Positions 1 to 6,368 of a DNA stretch of 11,973 bases are shown here, one piece after another (positions within the stretch are counted from its first letter, which is position 1; each line of letters starts with the position of its first letter). The stretch lies in NCBI GenBank assembly GCA_964442515.1, contig CAYUAC010000060.1:1-11973 (forward strand), read 5' to 3'. Made by a program: the position numbers and the translations under genes. The notes beneath the pieces are model-generated. The model ran no database searches and was not told where the DNA came from. It worked only from the letters and a program-made list of their open reading frames with translations. Source of the stretch: TCS-49 sp964442515. Its GTDB lineage: Bacteria > Campylobacterota > Campylobacteria > Campylobacterales > Sulfurovaceae.

Positions 1-279
1 TTGGATATGCAGCATCATCTGCTCTAATACCCGTGAAAGCGCGATGGTTTCAACGGGTTCTTTGTGGGTTGGCAGCGATTCGTTGTTGGAAAGTACGTAA
101 AAGGCAAGTTCCTTTTTCATCGCTTCGCTGTCAACCTGCAGCGCGTCAAAAATCTGCCCGCCGGCGGGGTGTTCCAGTGCCGTTAAAAAAAGATGTTCTA
201 TGGTTAAATACTCATGGTTGTTATCTTTGGCAAATTCGATTGCTTTTTGAAAAACCCTGTTTAATTCTTTGCTAATCAT
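1..279 (-). CDS. clpA: ATP-dependent Clp protease ATP-binding subunit ClpA, N-terminal part (truncated by window edge)
   Basis: The reading frame starts at the ATG on 279-277 and stays open for 93 codons to base 1, so only the N-terminal domain is present. It begins MISKELNRVFQKAIEFAKDN and continues with EYLTIEHLFLTAL, the helical repeat of the Clp N domain that docks ClpS and substrates. The AAA+ modules lie outside the window. ClpA is a hexameric unfoldase that feeds proteins to the ClpP peptidase in the cytoplasm. The start overlaps the end of clpS by 8 bases, and the GAGGGAG upstream of the ATG, within clpS, is a good ribosome-binding site, so the two are translationally coupled. The clpS-clpA pairing supports ClpA over ClpB or ClpC. 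Identity rests on the N domain and the context. Confidence 0.9.
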   Translation of the reverse strand, partial: MISKELNRVFQKAIEFAKDNNHEYLTIEHLFLTALEHPAGGQIFDALQVDSEAMKKELAFYVLSNNESLPTHKEPVETIALSRVLEQMMLHIQ

Positions 280-571
280 CGCTCTCCCTCATCGTCGCAA
301 GCAGTGCAAACCCGTTTTGCTTGGCCGCGGCTTTGACCTGGTTGACCTTCATCTCCGCGATCTCTTTGGTATAAACGCCGCATACGGCCTGTCCCTTTTT
401 GTGGATCGTGATCATGATCGCGTAGGCTTCGGGCTTGCTTTTGTGAAAAAACTCCATTAAGATTTCAACGACAAAATCCATCGTCGTGTAATCATCGTTG
501 TGCAGCAGCACTTCGTATTTTTTGGGCAGCTGCAGATGAAGATCCAAACGATGCTGATGGTCTAATGCCAT
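272..571 (-). CDS. clpS: ATP-dependent Clp protease adaptor ClpS
   Basis: This 99-residue protein is ClpS, the adaptor that binds N-degron substrates and delivers them to ClpA. The ClpS core is plain: KKYEVLLHNDDYTTMDFVV at about residues 17-35, then ITIHKKGQAVCGVYTKEIAE at about 54-73. By comparison with Escherichia coli ClpS, N25, D26 and D27 sit in the substrate alpha-amino-binding loop, M31 and M53 line the hydrophobic pocket, and H57 matches the conserved pocket histidine. Length is normal for the family. A GAGGGAG ribosome-binding site lies just before the ATG. The gene starts 1 base after the ftsI stop and its own end overlaps clpA by 8 bases, so it is cotranscribed with both. Confidence 0.96.
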   Translation of the reverse strand: MALDHQHRLDLHLQLPKKYEVLLHNDDYTTMDFVVEILMEFFHKSKPEAYAIMITIHKKGQAVCGVYTKEIAEMKVNQVKAAAKQNGFALLATMRESDD

Positions 572-572
572 T

Positions 573-2348
573 TTACTCTCCCTCGTCTTTTTTTGGCCGC
601 AGCATATCCAGCTCTATCATTTTTTCGGCGACGGCTTTAAATACCGGCACCGAGGTCAGTGACGCGAAGTGGTGGTATTTTTTCTGCGGCATATGTGTTA
701 AAACAGCGATATTATATCGATTCTTGACGTCATTTACAAACCCGATAAAGGTGGAATTATACCTGTTTTCATACGTCCCCTCCACCGAAATATGGGCCGT
801 ACCGGTTTTGCCGCCGATTTCAAGGCCCTCTATCAGCGCACGGTTGGCGCTGCCTTTTTTGGCAACTCTTTGCAAAATATTGTTCATCCGTGCGGCGGTG
901 GCTGAAGTGATGACTTGTTCCCTGCTTGGTTTTTGGTGATAGGTTTTGTTTCCCCTTGTCATGGACGCCACCAGGTGGGGGGTGACAAGATGCCCGCCGT
1001 TGTTAAAGGCGCTGTGGGCTTTGAGCAGCTGAATAAGATTCACGCTCATCCCGTAGCCGTATGCCGAGGTGGCTTTGTACACGGGGGAGTTGAGCTGCGC
1101 GACCTCCTGGATGCCCCCGACGCGCTCGTAAGGCAGGTCGATACCGCTTTGTCTGGTCAGCCCGAAACGCTTAAATCCGTCATACAGTTCGTATCCTTCC
1201 AGCCGCTGGGCCAGTTTGGCCATACCGATGTTGGACGAGTAGGTGATCACGTTTTGCGCGCTGAGCCAGTCGTTTTTGTGTTCATCGGTAATCAGGTAAC
1301 CGTTGAGGCGGTAGCGGCCGTTTTCGGTATTGATCAGTTCCAGGGGATTGACTTTGTCTGTTTCAAGCAGCAGGGTAAAGGTGATGGGTTTGATCACCGA
1401 ACCGGGTTCGTAAAGGTGTTCGGTGGCGGTGGGGTTGAGAAAAGAGATCTGGTTTTGTTTGATATTGGAAGGGTCGTAACGGTTGGAACTGGCAAAGGCG
1501 TAAACACTGCCGGTTGTACTGTCCATGACCACCGCCGTTATCTCTTTGGCTTTGAGTTCTTTCTTGTAGGCATCTAAAACCATTTCCACGCGTTTTTGGA
1601 GTTTGAGATTTATATGCAGTTTGAGGTTGTACCCGTCGCGGGTACGTTTCCGTATCGAGTCGCCGTCAAAAACGATATCGCCGTGCAGGTCGCGTTTGCC
1701 GCGGATAAAGCCGTCCTGTCCGTCGTTTAACTGCTCCTGGTACTGTTTTTCAAGTCCCTTTAATCCCTGCGGTCTGGTGTAGCCTTGATCATTGACCTTT
1801 GTCATGTGGCCCACGGCCGGGGTGAGGGTGTCGCGGTAAAAAAACTCCCTGCTTTCGCCGCTTTCTTCTATTTCGAGCTTATAAGTGATACTGCCGCCGT
1901 TTTGGTAGTGGATACGCTTATACACGCCCATGGTATACAGCTTTCTGGAGAGTTCTTTGAGATATTTGGCGGTAGTGGGGTTGATATTGTAAGAAAGTAC
2001 GACATTGGAATCAAATCTTCCCAGACGGCGTTTGATATAATCTTTGCTTAAACTGCTGTAAATACTGAACAGATTGATAAAAAGTTCGCGTTTGCCTTTT
2101 TTGATACCCGGGGCGAAGATGGAGGCTTTGTACAGTTTCACCGACTGACTGATGGTAAAGCCGTCGGCGGTGACGATTTTGCCCCGCTTGGATTTTTCGC
2201 TGATAGTGGCTTTTTGGGTGGGAAGGTCCCTGTTGCCGCCGGCTTCAAACCCCATGCGAAGAAGAAAAAAGAGTAAAAAGATAACAAAAGTGGAAAAAAA
2301 GATCAGGGACCTGATCTTTTTATTGCTCTGCAGCTCTTCAGGCGTCAT
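573..2348 (-). CDS. ftsI: Peptidoglycan D,D-transpeptidase FtsI / penicillin-binding protein (class B PBP)
   Basis: This 591-residue class B penicillin-binding protein crosslinks septal peptidoglycan in the periplasm, working with an FtsW-type polymerase. It has a short cytoplasmic tail (1-12), one membrane anchor (about 14-31), a PBP dimerisation region (about 50-220) and a C-terminal transpeptidase domain. The three catalytic motifs are intact: SVIK with nucleophile S317 and K320, SSN at 371-373, and KTG at 514-516. The class A glycosyltransferase domain is absent. The order flgB-flgC-fliE-ftsI with ftsW divergent matches what I recall of H. pylori, where this gene is called ftsI, and of C. 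jejuni, where it is pbpB. It starts 1 base after fliE and ends 1 base before clpS, inside one operon. Ribosome-binding sequence before the ATG is weak, so coupling to fliE is likely. A terminator-like hairpin covers codons 10-19. PBP2/MrdA is a less likely alternative. Confidence 0.92.
   Translation of the reverse strand: MTPEELQSNKKIRSLIFFSTFVIFLLFFLLRMGFEAGGNRDLPTQKATISEKSKRGKIVTADGFTISQSVKLYKASIFAPGIKKGKRELFINLFSIYSSLSKDYIKRRLGRFDSNVVLSYNINPTTAKYLKELSRKLYTMGVYKRIHYQNGGSITYKLEIEESGESREFFYRDTLTPAVGHMTKVNDQGYTRPQGLKGLEKQYQEQLNDGQDGFIRGKRDLHGDIVFDGDSIRKRTRDGYNLKLHINLKLQKRVEMVLDAYKKELKAKEITAVVMDSTTGSVYAFASSNRYDPSNIKQNQISFLNPTATEHLYEPGSVIKPITFTLLLETDKVNPLELINTENGRYRLNGYLITDEHKNDWLSAQNVITYSSNIGMAKLAQRLEGYELYDGFKRFGLTRQSGIDLPYERVGGIQEVAQLNSPVYKATSAYGYGMSVNLIQLLKAHSAFNNGGHLVTPHLVASMTRGNKTYHQKPSREQVITSATAARMNNILQRVAKKGSANRALIEGLEIGGKTGTAHISVEGTYENRYNSTFIGFVNDVKNRYNIAVLTHMPQKKYHHFASLTSVPVFKAVAEKMIELDMLRPKKDEGE
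2294..2321 (-). terminator. Terminator-like hairpin with U-tract inside the start of ftsI (possible attenuator)
   Basis: Reading the minus strand, an A5 tract is followed by GATCAGG, a 2-base centre TC, CCTGATC and a run of seven T. The inverted repeat is perfect over 12 bases per arm if the A and T tracts are counted, or over six GC-containing pairs with a GTCC loop. This is the shape of an intrinsic terminator. It lies 28-55 bases inside ftsI and encodes residues from K10 to F18, at the start of the membrane anchor. On the plus strand the same repeat is followed by only five T. Whether it terminates is not known; a leading ribosome on ftsI would melt it. Confidence 0.55.
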
Positions 2349-2349
2349 C

Positions 2350-2655
2350 TTATATTTGGGTTTTGAGCAGTTCTTTATATGCCGTGATCGCTTTGTTTCG
2401 TACTTCCAGCATCATTTTCATATTGGTTTCGGCTTTGCCGATAGAAATAGCGGCCTGATGGAGGTCTTTTACCTGTCCGGTGGCCATATCCGCAAGCGCG
2501 TCTTCACTTTTTTTCTGCACGGCGTTGGATTCGCCAATGGAATCTTTGAGCATCTTCTCAAAGTCCATTTCGGAGGTTTCATTGCCGCCTTTGTTTGGCT
2601 TGTTTAACGTATTAAGGTTGTTTAACTTGTCAAAACCGTTAATATTGTTTGGCAT
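2350..2655 (-). CDS. fliE: Flagellar hook-basal body complex protein FliE
   Basis: This 101-residue protein is FliE, which joins the MS ring and export gate to the proximal rod of the flagellum and is exported by the flagellar type III system. The C-terminal signature is clear: QAAISIGKAETNMKMMLEVR (67-86) followed by NKAITAYKELLKTQI. The N-terminal 25 residues are rich in Asn, as is common in the disordered exported end of FliE. Length is normal for the family. It starts 4 bases after flgC and ends 1 base before ftsI. The GAGG upstream sits rather far (10 bases) from the ATG, which suggests coupling to flgC translation. Confidence 0.95.
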   Translation of the reverse strand: MPNNINGFDKLNNLNTLNKPNKGGNETSEMDFEKMLKDSIGESNAVQKKSEDALADMATGQVKDLHQAAISIGKAETNMKMMLEVRNKAITAYKELLKTQI

Positions 2656-2659
2656 CTAT

Positions 2660-3154
2660 CTATGTCCTCATCATCTCTATAGCGGTGTTGGCCATTGTTT
2701 TGGCATTTTGAAACGCCGACACATTGGCTTGGTACGCTCTTGTGGCTTCTATCATATCGGCCATTTCCACGACGGGGTTAATATTGGGATAAGCCACATA
2801 CCCCTGCGCGTTTGCATCGGGGTGACCGGGTTCGTGTTTCATCTTCGGTTCGCTGTCGTCACGGACGATTTTGTCCACTCGTACGCTTGAAAGCGCCGGA
2901 TCGGGCTTTTTGCCCCGGCTTCCCTCATCAAGCGGATCACTGTATTGTAACATATTCGCGTTTTCATCGATCCTGGAATTCAGCACATCTTTAAAATCAA
3001 CTTCTTTAAAAACGACCTCTTTTCTTCTGTACGGCCCGCCTTCTTCCGTTCGTGTCGTGTTTGCGTTGGCGATATTGGAACTGACGGCGTTTATTCGCTG
3101 CCGCTGAGCGGTTAATCCGTATCCGCTGATATCAAAACTGCTTAAAAATCCCAT
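2660..3154 (-). CDS. flgC: Flagellar basal-body rod protein FlgC
   Basis: This 164-residue protein is FlgC, a proximal rod subunit of the flagellar basal body. It has the two family signatures that pair in the rod coiled coil: SSNIANANTTRT near residues 25-35, followed by GPYRRKEVVF, and the C-terminal block NPVVEMADMIEATRAYQANV (126-145), which continues into SAFQNAKTMANTAIEMM. Length is slightly above that of enteric FlgC, which fits the longer central region (50-110) seen in this phylum. An AAGGA ribosome-binding site lies 7 bases before the ATG and overlaps the flgB stop codon. The 10-base gap to flgB and 4-base gap to fliE show one operon. Confidence 0.96.
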   Translation of the reverse strand: MGFLSSFDISGYGLTAQRQRINAVSSNIANANTTRTEEGGPYRRKEVVFKEVDFKDVLNSRIDENANMLQYSDPLDEGSRGKKPDPALSSVRVDKIVRDDSEPKMKHEPGHPDANAQGYVAYPNINPVVEMADMIEATRAYQANVSAFQNAKTMANTAIEMMRT

Positions 3155-3164
3155 TATTCAATCC

Positions 3165-3590
3165 TTAAATACTTTTCGATGAGTCAATGACGCTGTTAAA
3201 GATCGCTTTGTCTTTTTTCAAAGCCGTCAGCAGGGCATTGTACATCATCCCGTTTTTGGACATTTCGCTCGTCTCGGTATCAAGATCGACGCTGTTGCCG
3301 TCATTGCGCGTCATGTGCCCGTCTCTGTGAAAGAGGGTGGCCCGGCTGCTGTCAAACTCTTTGGAACTGTCAAGATGCCCGGAGGCTGTCTTGGCAAGAT
3401 CAAGCTGCTTTGAGTGTCCGGCATTTTCATGAGCTGCGCGTTTTTGCGCGAGCATCGATTCAAAGCTGATATCTTTTGCTTTATAAAAAGGAGTGTCTAC
3501 ATTTGCCAGGTTGCCTGCGATAAGGTCTTGTCTGATACTTCTGTAATCCAATGCTTCCTGGGCAAGTGATCTGGCTTGACTGATCTGCAT
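3165..3590 (-). CDS. flgB: Flagellar basal-body rod protein FlgB
   Basis: This 141-residue protein is FlgB, a proximal rod subunit next to FliE in the flagellar basal body. The N-terminal rod signature AGNLANVDTPFYKAKDISFE spans residues 25-44. The C-terminal block NSVDLDTETSEMSKN (99-113) and the helix MMYNALLTALKK complete the family pattern. It is the first gene of a minus-strand run that continues through clpA. The AGGA ribosome-binding site sits 6 bases before the ATG. Upstream, on the same strand, are a sigma54-type and a sigma70-type promoter. In C. jejuni the rod genes belong to the sigma54 (RpoN) class of flagellar genes, which fits. Confidence 0.96.
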   Translation of the reverse strand: MQISQARSLAQEALDYRSIRQDLIAGNLANVDTPFYKAKDISFESMLAQKRAAHENAGHSKQLDLAKTASGHLDSSKEFDSSRATLFHRDGHMTRNDGNSVDLDTETSEMSKNGMMYNALLTALKKDKAIFNSVIDSSKSI

Positions 3591-3619
3591 CGCTATTCCT
3601 TTTATTATGTGTTGAGCAT

Positions 3620-3628
3620 ATTATACCA
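3620..3628 (-). promoter_or_regulatory. Extended -10 (sigma70-type) promoter for the flgB operon
   Basis: On the minus strand the sequence reads TGGTATAAT, a perfect extended -10 element (TGnTATAAT). No convincing -35 is present, which is usual for vegetative promoters in this phylum. Transcription would begin near 3613, giving a leader of about 22 bases before the flgB ATG. It lies downstream of the sigma54-type element, so the operon would have two tandem promoters. Confidence 0.65.
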
Positions 3629-3648
3629 AAAACATTTGTAAAGATAAA

Positions 3649-3665
3649 AGCAAAAAGCATGCCAA
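3649..3665 (-). promoter_or_regulatory. Sigma54 (RpoN) -24/-12 promoter for the flgB operon
   Basis: The minus strand reads TTGGCATGCTTTTTGCT. This keeps the invariant GG (3663-3662) and GC (3651-3650) with exactly ten bases between them, and it matches the TGGCACG-N4-TTGCW consensus at all but one position (C to T after GGCA). Transcription would begin near 3638, about 48 bases before the flgB ATG. Rod genes of Campylobacter are sigma54-dependent, so the position fits the genes it would drive. Activation would need an FlgR-type enhancer-binding protein encoded elsewhere. Confidence 0.75.
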
Positions 3666-3710
3666 TATCGACGGCGTAACGGGCTAATGAGATTTTGAGA
3701 GCTGTTGTGA

Positions 3711-3716
3711 TAAAAT
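3711..3716 (+). promoter_or_regulatory. Probable -10 element of the ftsW-murG promoter
   Basis: TAAAAT within TTGTGATAAAATTAAAG is the best -10 candidate upstream of ftsW. It would start transcription near 3722, about 15 bases before the ATG. No -35 at normal spacing is seen. The ribosome-binding sequence for ftsW is also weak, so this assignment is tentative. Confidence 0.4.
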
Positions 3717-3736
3717 TAAAGTAAAAAGCGACACTG

Positions 3737-4900
3737 ATGGCAGATAAATATCTTCTTTATACCGTAACCGTGCTGCTAAGCATCGGTTTGATTTTTAGCT
3801 ATTCGCTTTCTACTTTTGTGACGATGAGTCTGGAAACTTCCCAGTACAACTTTTTTATCAAGCAGGCCGTGGCGGTATTCAGCGGATTGGCGATGATGTT
3901 TATGCTTGCAGCCCTTGATCCTGACAAGTGGTTTAACCGTATCGGCGCGGCCCTGTTTGTGGTCTTTTTTATCGTCATGATCGCTATGCAGTTTATGCCC
4001 GCATCCCTTGTTCCCCAAATCGGCGGGGCAAAACGGTGGATCAATCTCGGCGTTGCCTCTATATCCCCCGTGGAGTTTTTCAAAGTGGGTTTTGTCTGGT
4101 TTTTGGCGTGGAGTTTTTCGCGCAAGTTTTCCCAGACAAAAGACAACCGTCCCCTGGGCGAAGAGTTTTTGGAAGTGATCCCGTATCTGCTGGTTTTTGG
4201 CGTGGTGGTGGTGCTTATTGCCATCTTTCAAAACGATTTCGGGCAGGTCGTGGTCTTAAGCGTGACGCTTGCGACGATGCTTTTGTTTGCCGAACGCAGC
4301 AAACGGCTGTTTTTGATCATTTTTGCGCTGGCGGCGGCGGCTTTTACCGTCTTTATCGCCATCAGCGAACACCGCATCGCCAGGCTGCGGTCCTGGTGGT
4401 CCAGTATCCAGGACCTCGTGCTGGATATGGCCCCGGCGGGTTTGCAGCAGCATCTGCGCGTAGAAAACAATCAGGAACCCTACCAGATAGGGCATTCGCT
4501 CAACGCGATCGCCAACGGGGAGTTTTTCGGTCAGGGGCTTGGCAACGGGCAGTTTAAGCTGGGCTATCTGAGTGAAGTCCATACCGATTTCGTGCTGTCG
4601 GGGATAGCTGAAGAACTTGGATTTTTCGCGGTGGCGCTGATCGCGTTTGCTTTTGCGGTGGTTTTGTTTCGTGTTTTCAAAATCGCAGCCAGAAGCAAGA
4701 ACCGCCCGTACCATCTTTTCAGCGTCGGTATTGCGATGATTGTCGGTCTGTCGTTTCTTATCAACGCCTACGGTATCAGCGGGATCGCGCCCATTAAAGG
4801 GATTGCGGTGCCGTTTTTGAGTTATGGCGGGTCTCATATCTGGGCGTCGTGTATCGCCATGGGGATGATGCTGATGATCAGTAAAAAGGCGATCCTGTGA
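3737..4900 (+). CDS. ftsW: Peptidoglycan glycosyltransferase FtsW (SEDS family)
   Basis: This 387-residue multi-pass membrane protein belongs to the SEDS family, which polymerises lipid II into glycan strands in partnership with a class B PBP. Visible family motifs are GGAKRWINLG (96-105), the FQNDFGQ loop (164-170), the large extracellular loop GLGNGQFKLGYLSEVHTDF (267-285) followed by IAEELGFF, and the C-terminal VPFLSYGGS (358-366). D284 in HTDF aligns with the catalytic aspartate of FtsW/RodA. Roughly ten hydrophobic segments are apparent. It overlaps murG by GTGA and is divergent from the flgB-ftsI operon, the arrangement I recall for H. pylori. FtsW rather than RodA is preferred because of murG and ftsI next door, but the two are hard to separate by sequence. 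No strong ribosome-binding site precedes the ATG. Confidence 0.9.
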   Translation: MADKYLLYTVTVLLSIGLIFSYSLSTFVTMSLETSQYNFFIKQAVAVFSGLAMMFMLAALDPDKWFNRIGAALFVVFFIVMIAMQFMPASLVPQIGGAKRWINLGVASISPVEFFKVGFVWFLAWSFSRKFSQTKDNRPLGEEFLEVIPYLLVFGVVVVLIAIFQNDFGQVVVLSVTLATMLLFAERSKRLFLIIFALAAAAFTVFIAISEHRIARLRSWWSSIQDLVLDMAPAGLQQHLRVENNQEPYQIGHSLNAIANGEFFGQGLGNGQFKLGYLSEVHTDFVLSGIAEELGFFAVALIAFAFAVVLFRVFKIAARSKNRPYHLFSVGIAMIVGLSFLINAYGISGIAPIKGIAVPFLSYGGSHIWASCIAMGMMLMISKKAIL

Positions 4901-5880
4901 TCGTGTGCAGTGGCGGGGGAACCGGCGGCCACCTGGTTATCATCGACGCCGTGGCCAATTATCTGGATGACATCGTTTATATCGGATCGCAAAAAGGGCA
5001 GGACCGTGACTGGTTTGCAAACGATACGCGCTTTACACAGCGGATTTTTTTGCAAACTGCGGGGGTCGTGGATAAAAAAGGCTTTGCCAAGGCAGGTGCT
5101 TTGTTGCAGATTCTGGCCCAGATGAAATCTGTCTGGCCCGTGGTGCGCAAAAGCAGCGCCGTTTTCAGCGTAGGCGGTTTCAGTGCGGCACCGGCGGCGA
5201 TCCTGGCGGTACTGCTGCGAAAACCCTTGATTATTCATGAACAAAACTCCGTTCCCGGGCGGCTGAACGTGATGTTAAAGCCCTTTGCCAAAGAGGTGAT
5301 CGAATCTTTTGGCAAAGACAGAAGCGACTACCCGGTCAAAGAGGTGTTTTTTAAGCAGGCCAGACAGCGAAAGAGATTGAAAACGATTCTTTTTTTAGGC
5401 GGATCGCAGGGGGCAAGCGGTATCAACGCCATAGCTCTGCAGGTGGCAAAGCGTTATGATTTTGCCATTATCCACCAGTGCGGCAAAAGCGAGTACGCGA
5501 TGCTGCAAAAGGAGTATGCAAAACTGGGCGTGGAGGTTGATCTGTTTACTTTTAGCAAAGATATCGCCGGTAAGATGCACAAAGCCGATATCGCCGTGGC
5601 CAGGGCGGGGGCGTCAACGGTATGGGAAACCTGCGCCAACGGTTTACCGGCGGTGTTTGTCCCTTTTCCCTATGCTGCGCGGGACCACCAGTATTATAAC
5701 GCGCTGGCTACGGTGGAAAACGGCGCTGGATGGGTTATGCGCCAGGAGTCGTTTGATATGAACTTTTTTCAAAGCCTTGATGATGCGACACTGCAAGAAG
5801 CCAGCCGGAGGCTTCTTGGGATGCTGCGGCCCGGAGGCGCGGAAAAGATAGCAAAACGCTTAAGGAAGTTTGGGAAATAG
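4897..5880 (+). CDS. murG: UDP-N-acetylglucosamine--N-acetylmuramyl-(pentapeptide) pyrophosphoryl-undecaprenol GlcNAc transferase MurG
   Basis: This 327-residue GT-B glycosyltransferase converts lipid I to lipid II on the inner face of the cytoplasmic membrane. The N-terminal GGGTGGH loop is at 6-12, SVGGFSAAP at 91-99, IHEQN at 113-117, the linker-proximal GGSQG at 168-172, and the UDP-GlcNAc site around RAGASTVWE (236-244) and DHQYYNAL (263-270). The HLVIIDAV stretch after GGTGG, in place of the HIxPAL of most bacteria, and the GQDRDWF block resemble Helicobacter MurG. Length is somewhat shorter than the usual 350-360. Translation starts at GTG 4897, overlapping the ftsW stop as GTGA, with AAGG about 7 bases upstream. 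Its last 21 bases overlap the convergent gene at 5860. Confidence 0.95.
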   Translation: MIVCSGGGTGGHLVIIDAVANYLDDIVYIGSQKGQDRDWFANDTRFTQRIFLQTAGVVDKKGFAKAGALLQILAQMKSVWPVVRKSSAVFSVGGFSAAPAAILAVLLRKPLIIHEQNSVPGRLNVMLKPFAKEVIESFGKDRSDYPVKEVFFKQARQRKRLKTILFLGGSQGASGINAIALQVAKRYDFAIIHQCGKSEYAMLQKEYAKLGVEVDLFTFSKDIAGKMHKADIAVARAGASTVWETCANGLPAVFVPFPYAARDHQYYNALATVENGAGWVMRQESFDMNFFQSLDDATLQEASRRLLGMLRPGGAEKIAKRLRKFGK

Positions 5881-6366
5881 ATCGATATTGAGTTCGGGGT
5901 CGTATTTGAAGCCCTGGAATTTGACGGTGATAAATTTGATCTCTTTATCGTATTCGCCCTGCAGGTGGTTTAAAATCCGTTTTTCTATTTTCTGACGGAT
6001 GGAGTGGCTGTCTTTGGTAAAGGGGAAAAAGATATAGACTTTATGTTTGCACGCAAAAACGCGGTCGCTTTTTCGTACGAAATCTTTTAATTTTTTAGCC
6101 ACTTCCACGGCATCAAGATTCATGGTGAAATTCATATGCGTCACGGAGTAAGTGTTATAGCGTTTGAGTTTTGAAATCTCTTCTTCGATATGGTCGTGCA
6201 GGGCGTCGCAGTCCTGGGCTTTGCCCGTTTCGTTTTGGGGGATGGTACCCTCTTGTTCATATGCTCCGCCCTTGGCTCTATCTGCCTTTAACAGGGCCAG
6301 ACGCTTGTATTCGATAATGATCAGGATAACAAGCAGCAGCGCTATGGCTATCTCAAGATACAGCAT
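5860..6366 (-). CDS. Membrane-anchored protein with a degenerate GGDEF-like domain
   Basis: I do not recognise a named gene. The 168-residue product has one N-terminal membrane segment (about 3-19, very rich in Ile/Leu) then a polar linker (25-60) and a cytoplasmic domain (about 65-160). That domain reads like a GGDEF fold: VAKKLKDFVRKSDRVF (89-104) resembles the helix and SDxVAR turn before the active loop, and the following IFFP strand resembles the AVLLP after it. The catalytic GGDEF signature is replaced by roughly CKHKV (106-110), so no diguanylate cyclase activity is expected. I start it at ATG 6366 because AGGAG (6376-6372) lies 5 bases ahead. The GTG at 6372 abuts that site and cannot use it. 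It follows gltX by 2 bases. The GGDEF relation is inference. Confidence 0.75.
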   Translation of the reverse strand: MLYLEIAIALLLVILIIIEYKRLALLKADRAKGGAYEQEGTIPQNETGKAQDCDALHDHIEEEISKLKRYNTYSVTHMNFTMNLDAVEVAKKLKDFVRKSDRVFACKHKVYIFFPFTKDSHSIRQKIEKRILNHLQGEYDKEIKFITVKFQGFKYDPELNIDLFPKLP

Positions 6367-6368
6367 TT

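Noticed and set aside
915..1577. Long plus-strand open frame of 220 codons opposite ftsI
   Set aside because: It lies wholly antisense to ftsI, whose catalytic motifs are intact; its product has no recognisable features and there is no suitable ribosome-binding site.
4256..4837. Long minus-strand open frame of 193 codons opposite ftsW
   Set aside because: It is a shadow of ftsW in codon-biased DNA; the product is Arg/Lys/His/Gln-rich, as expected from the complement of membrane-protein codons.
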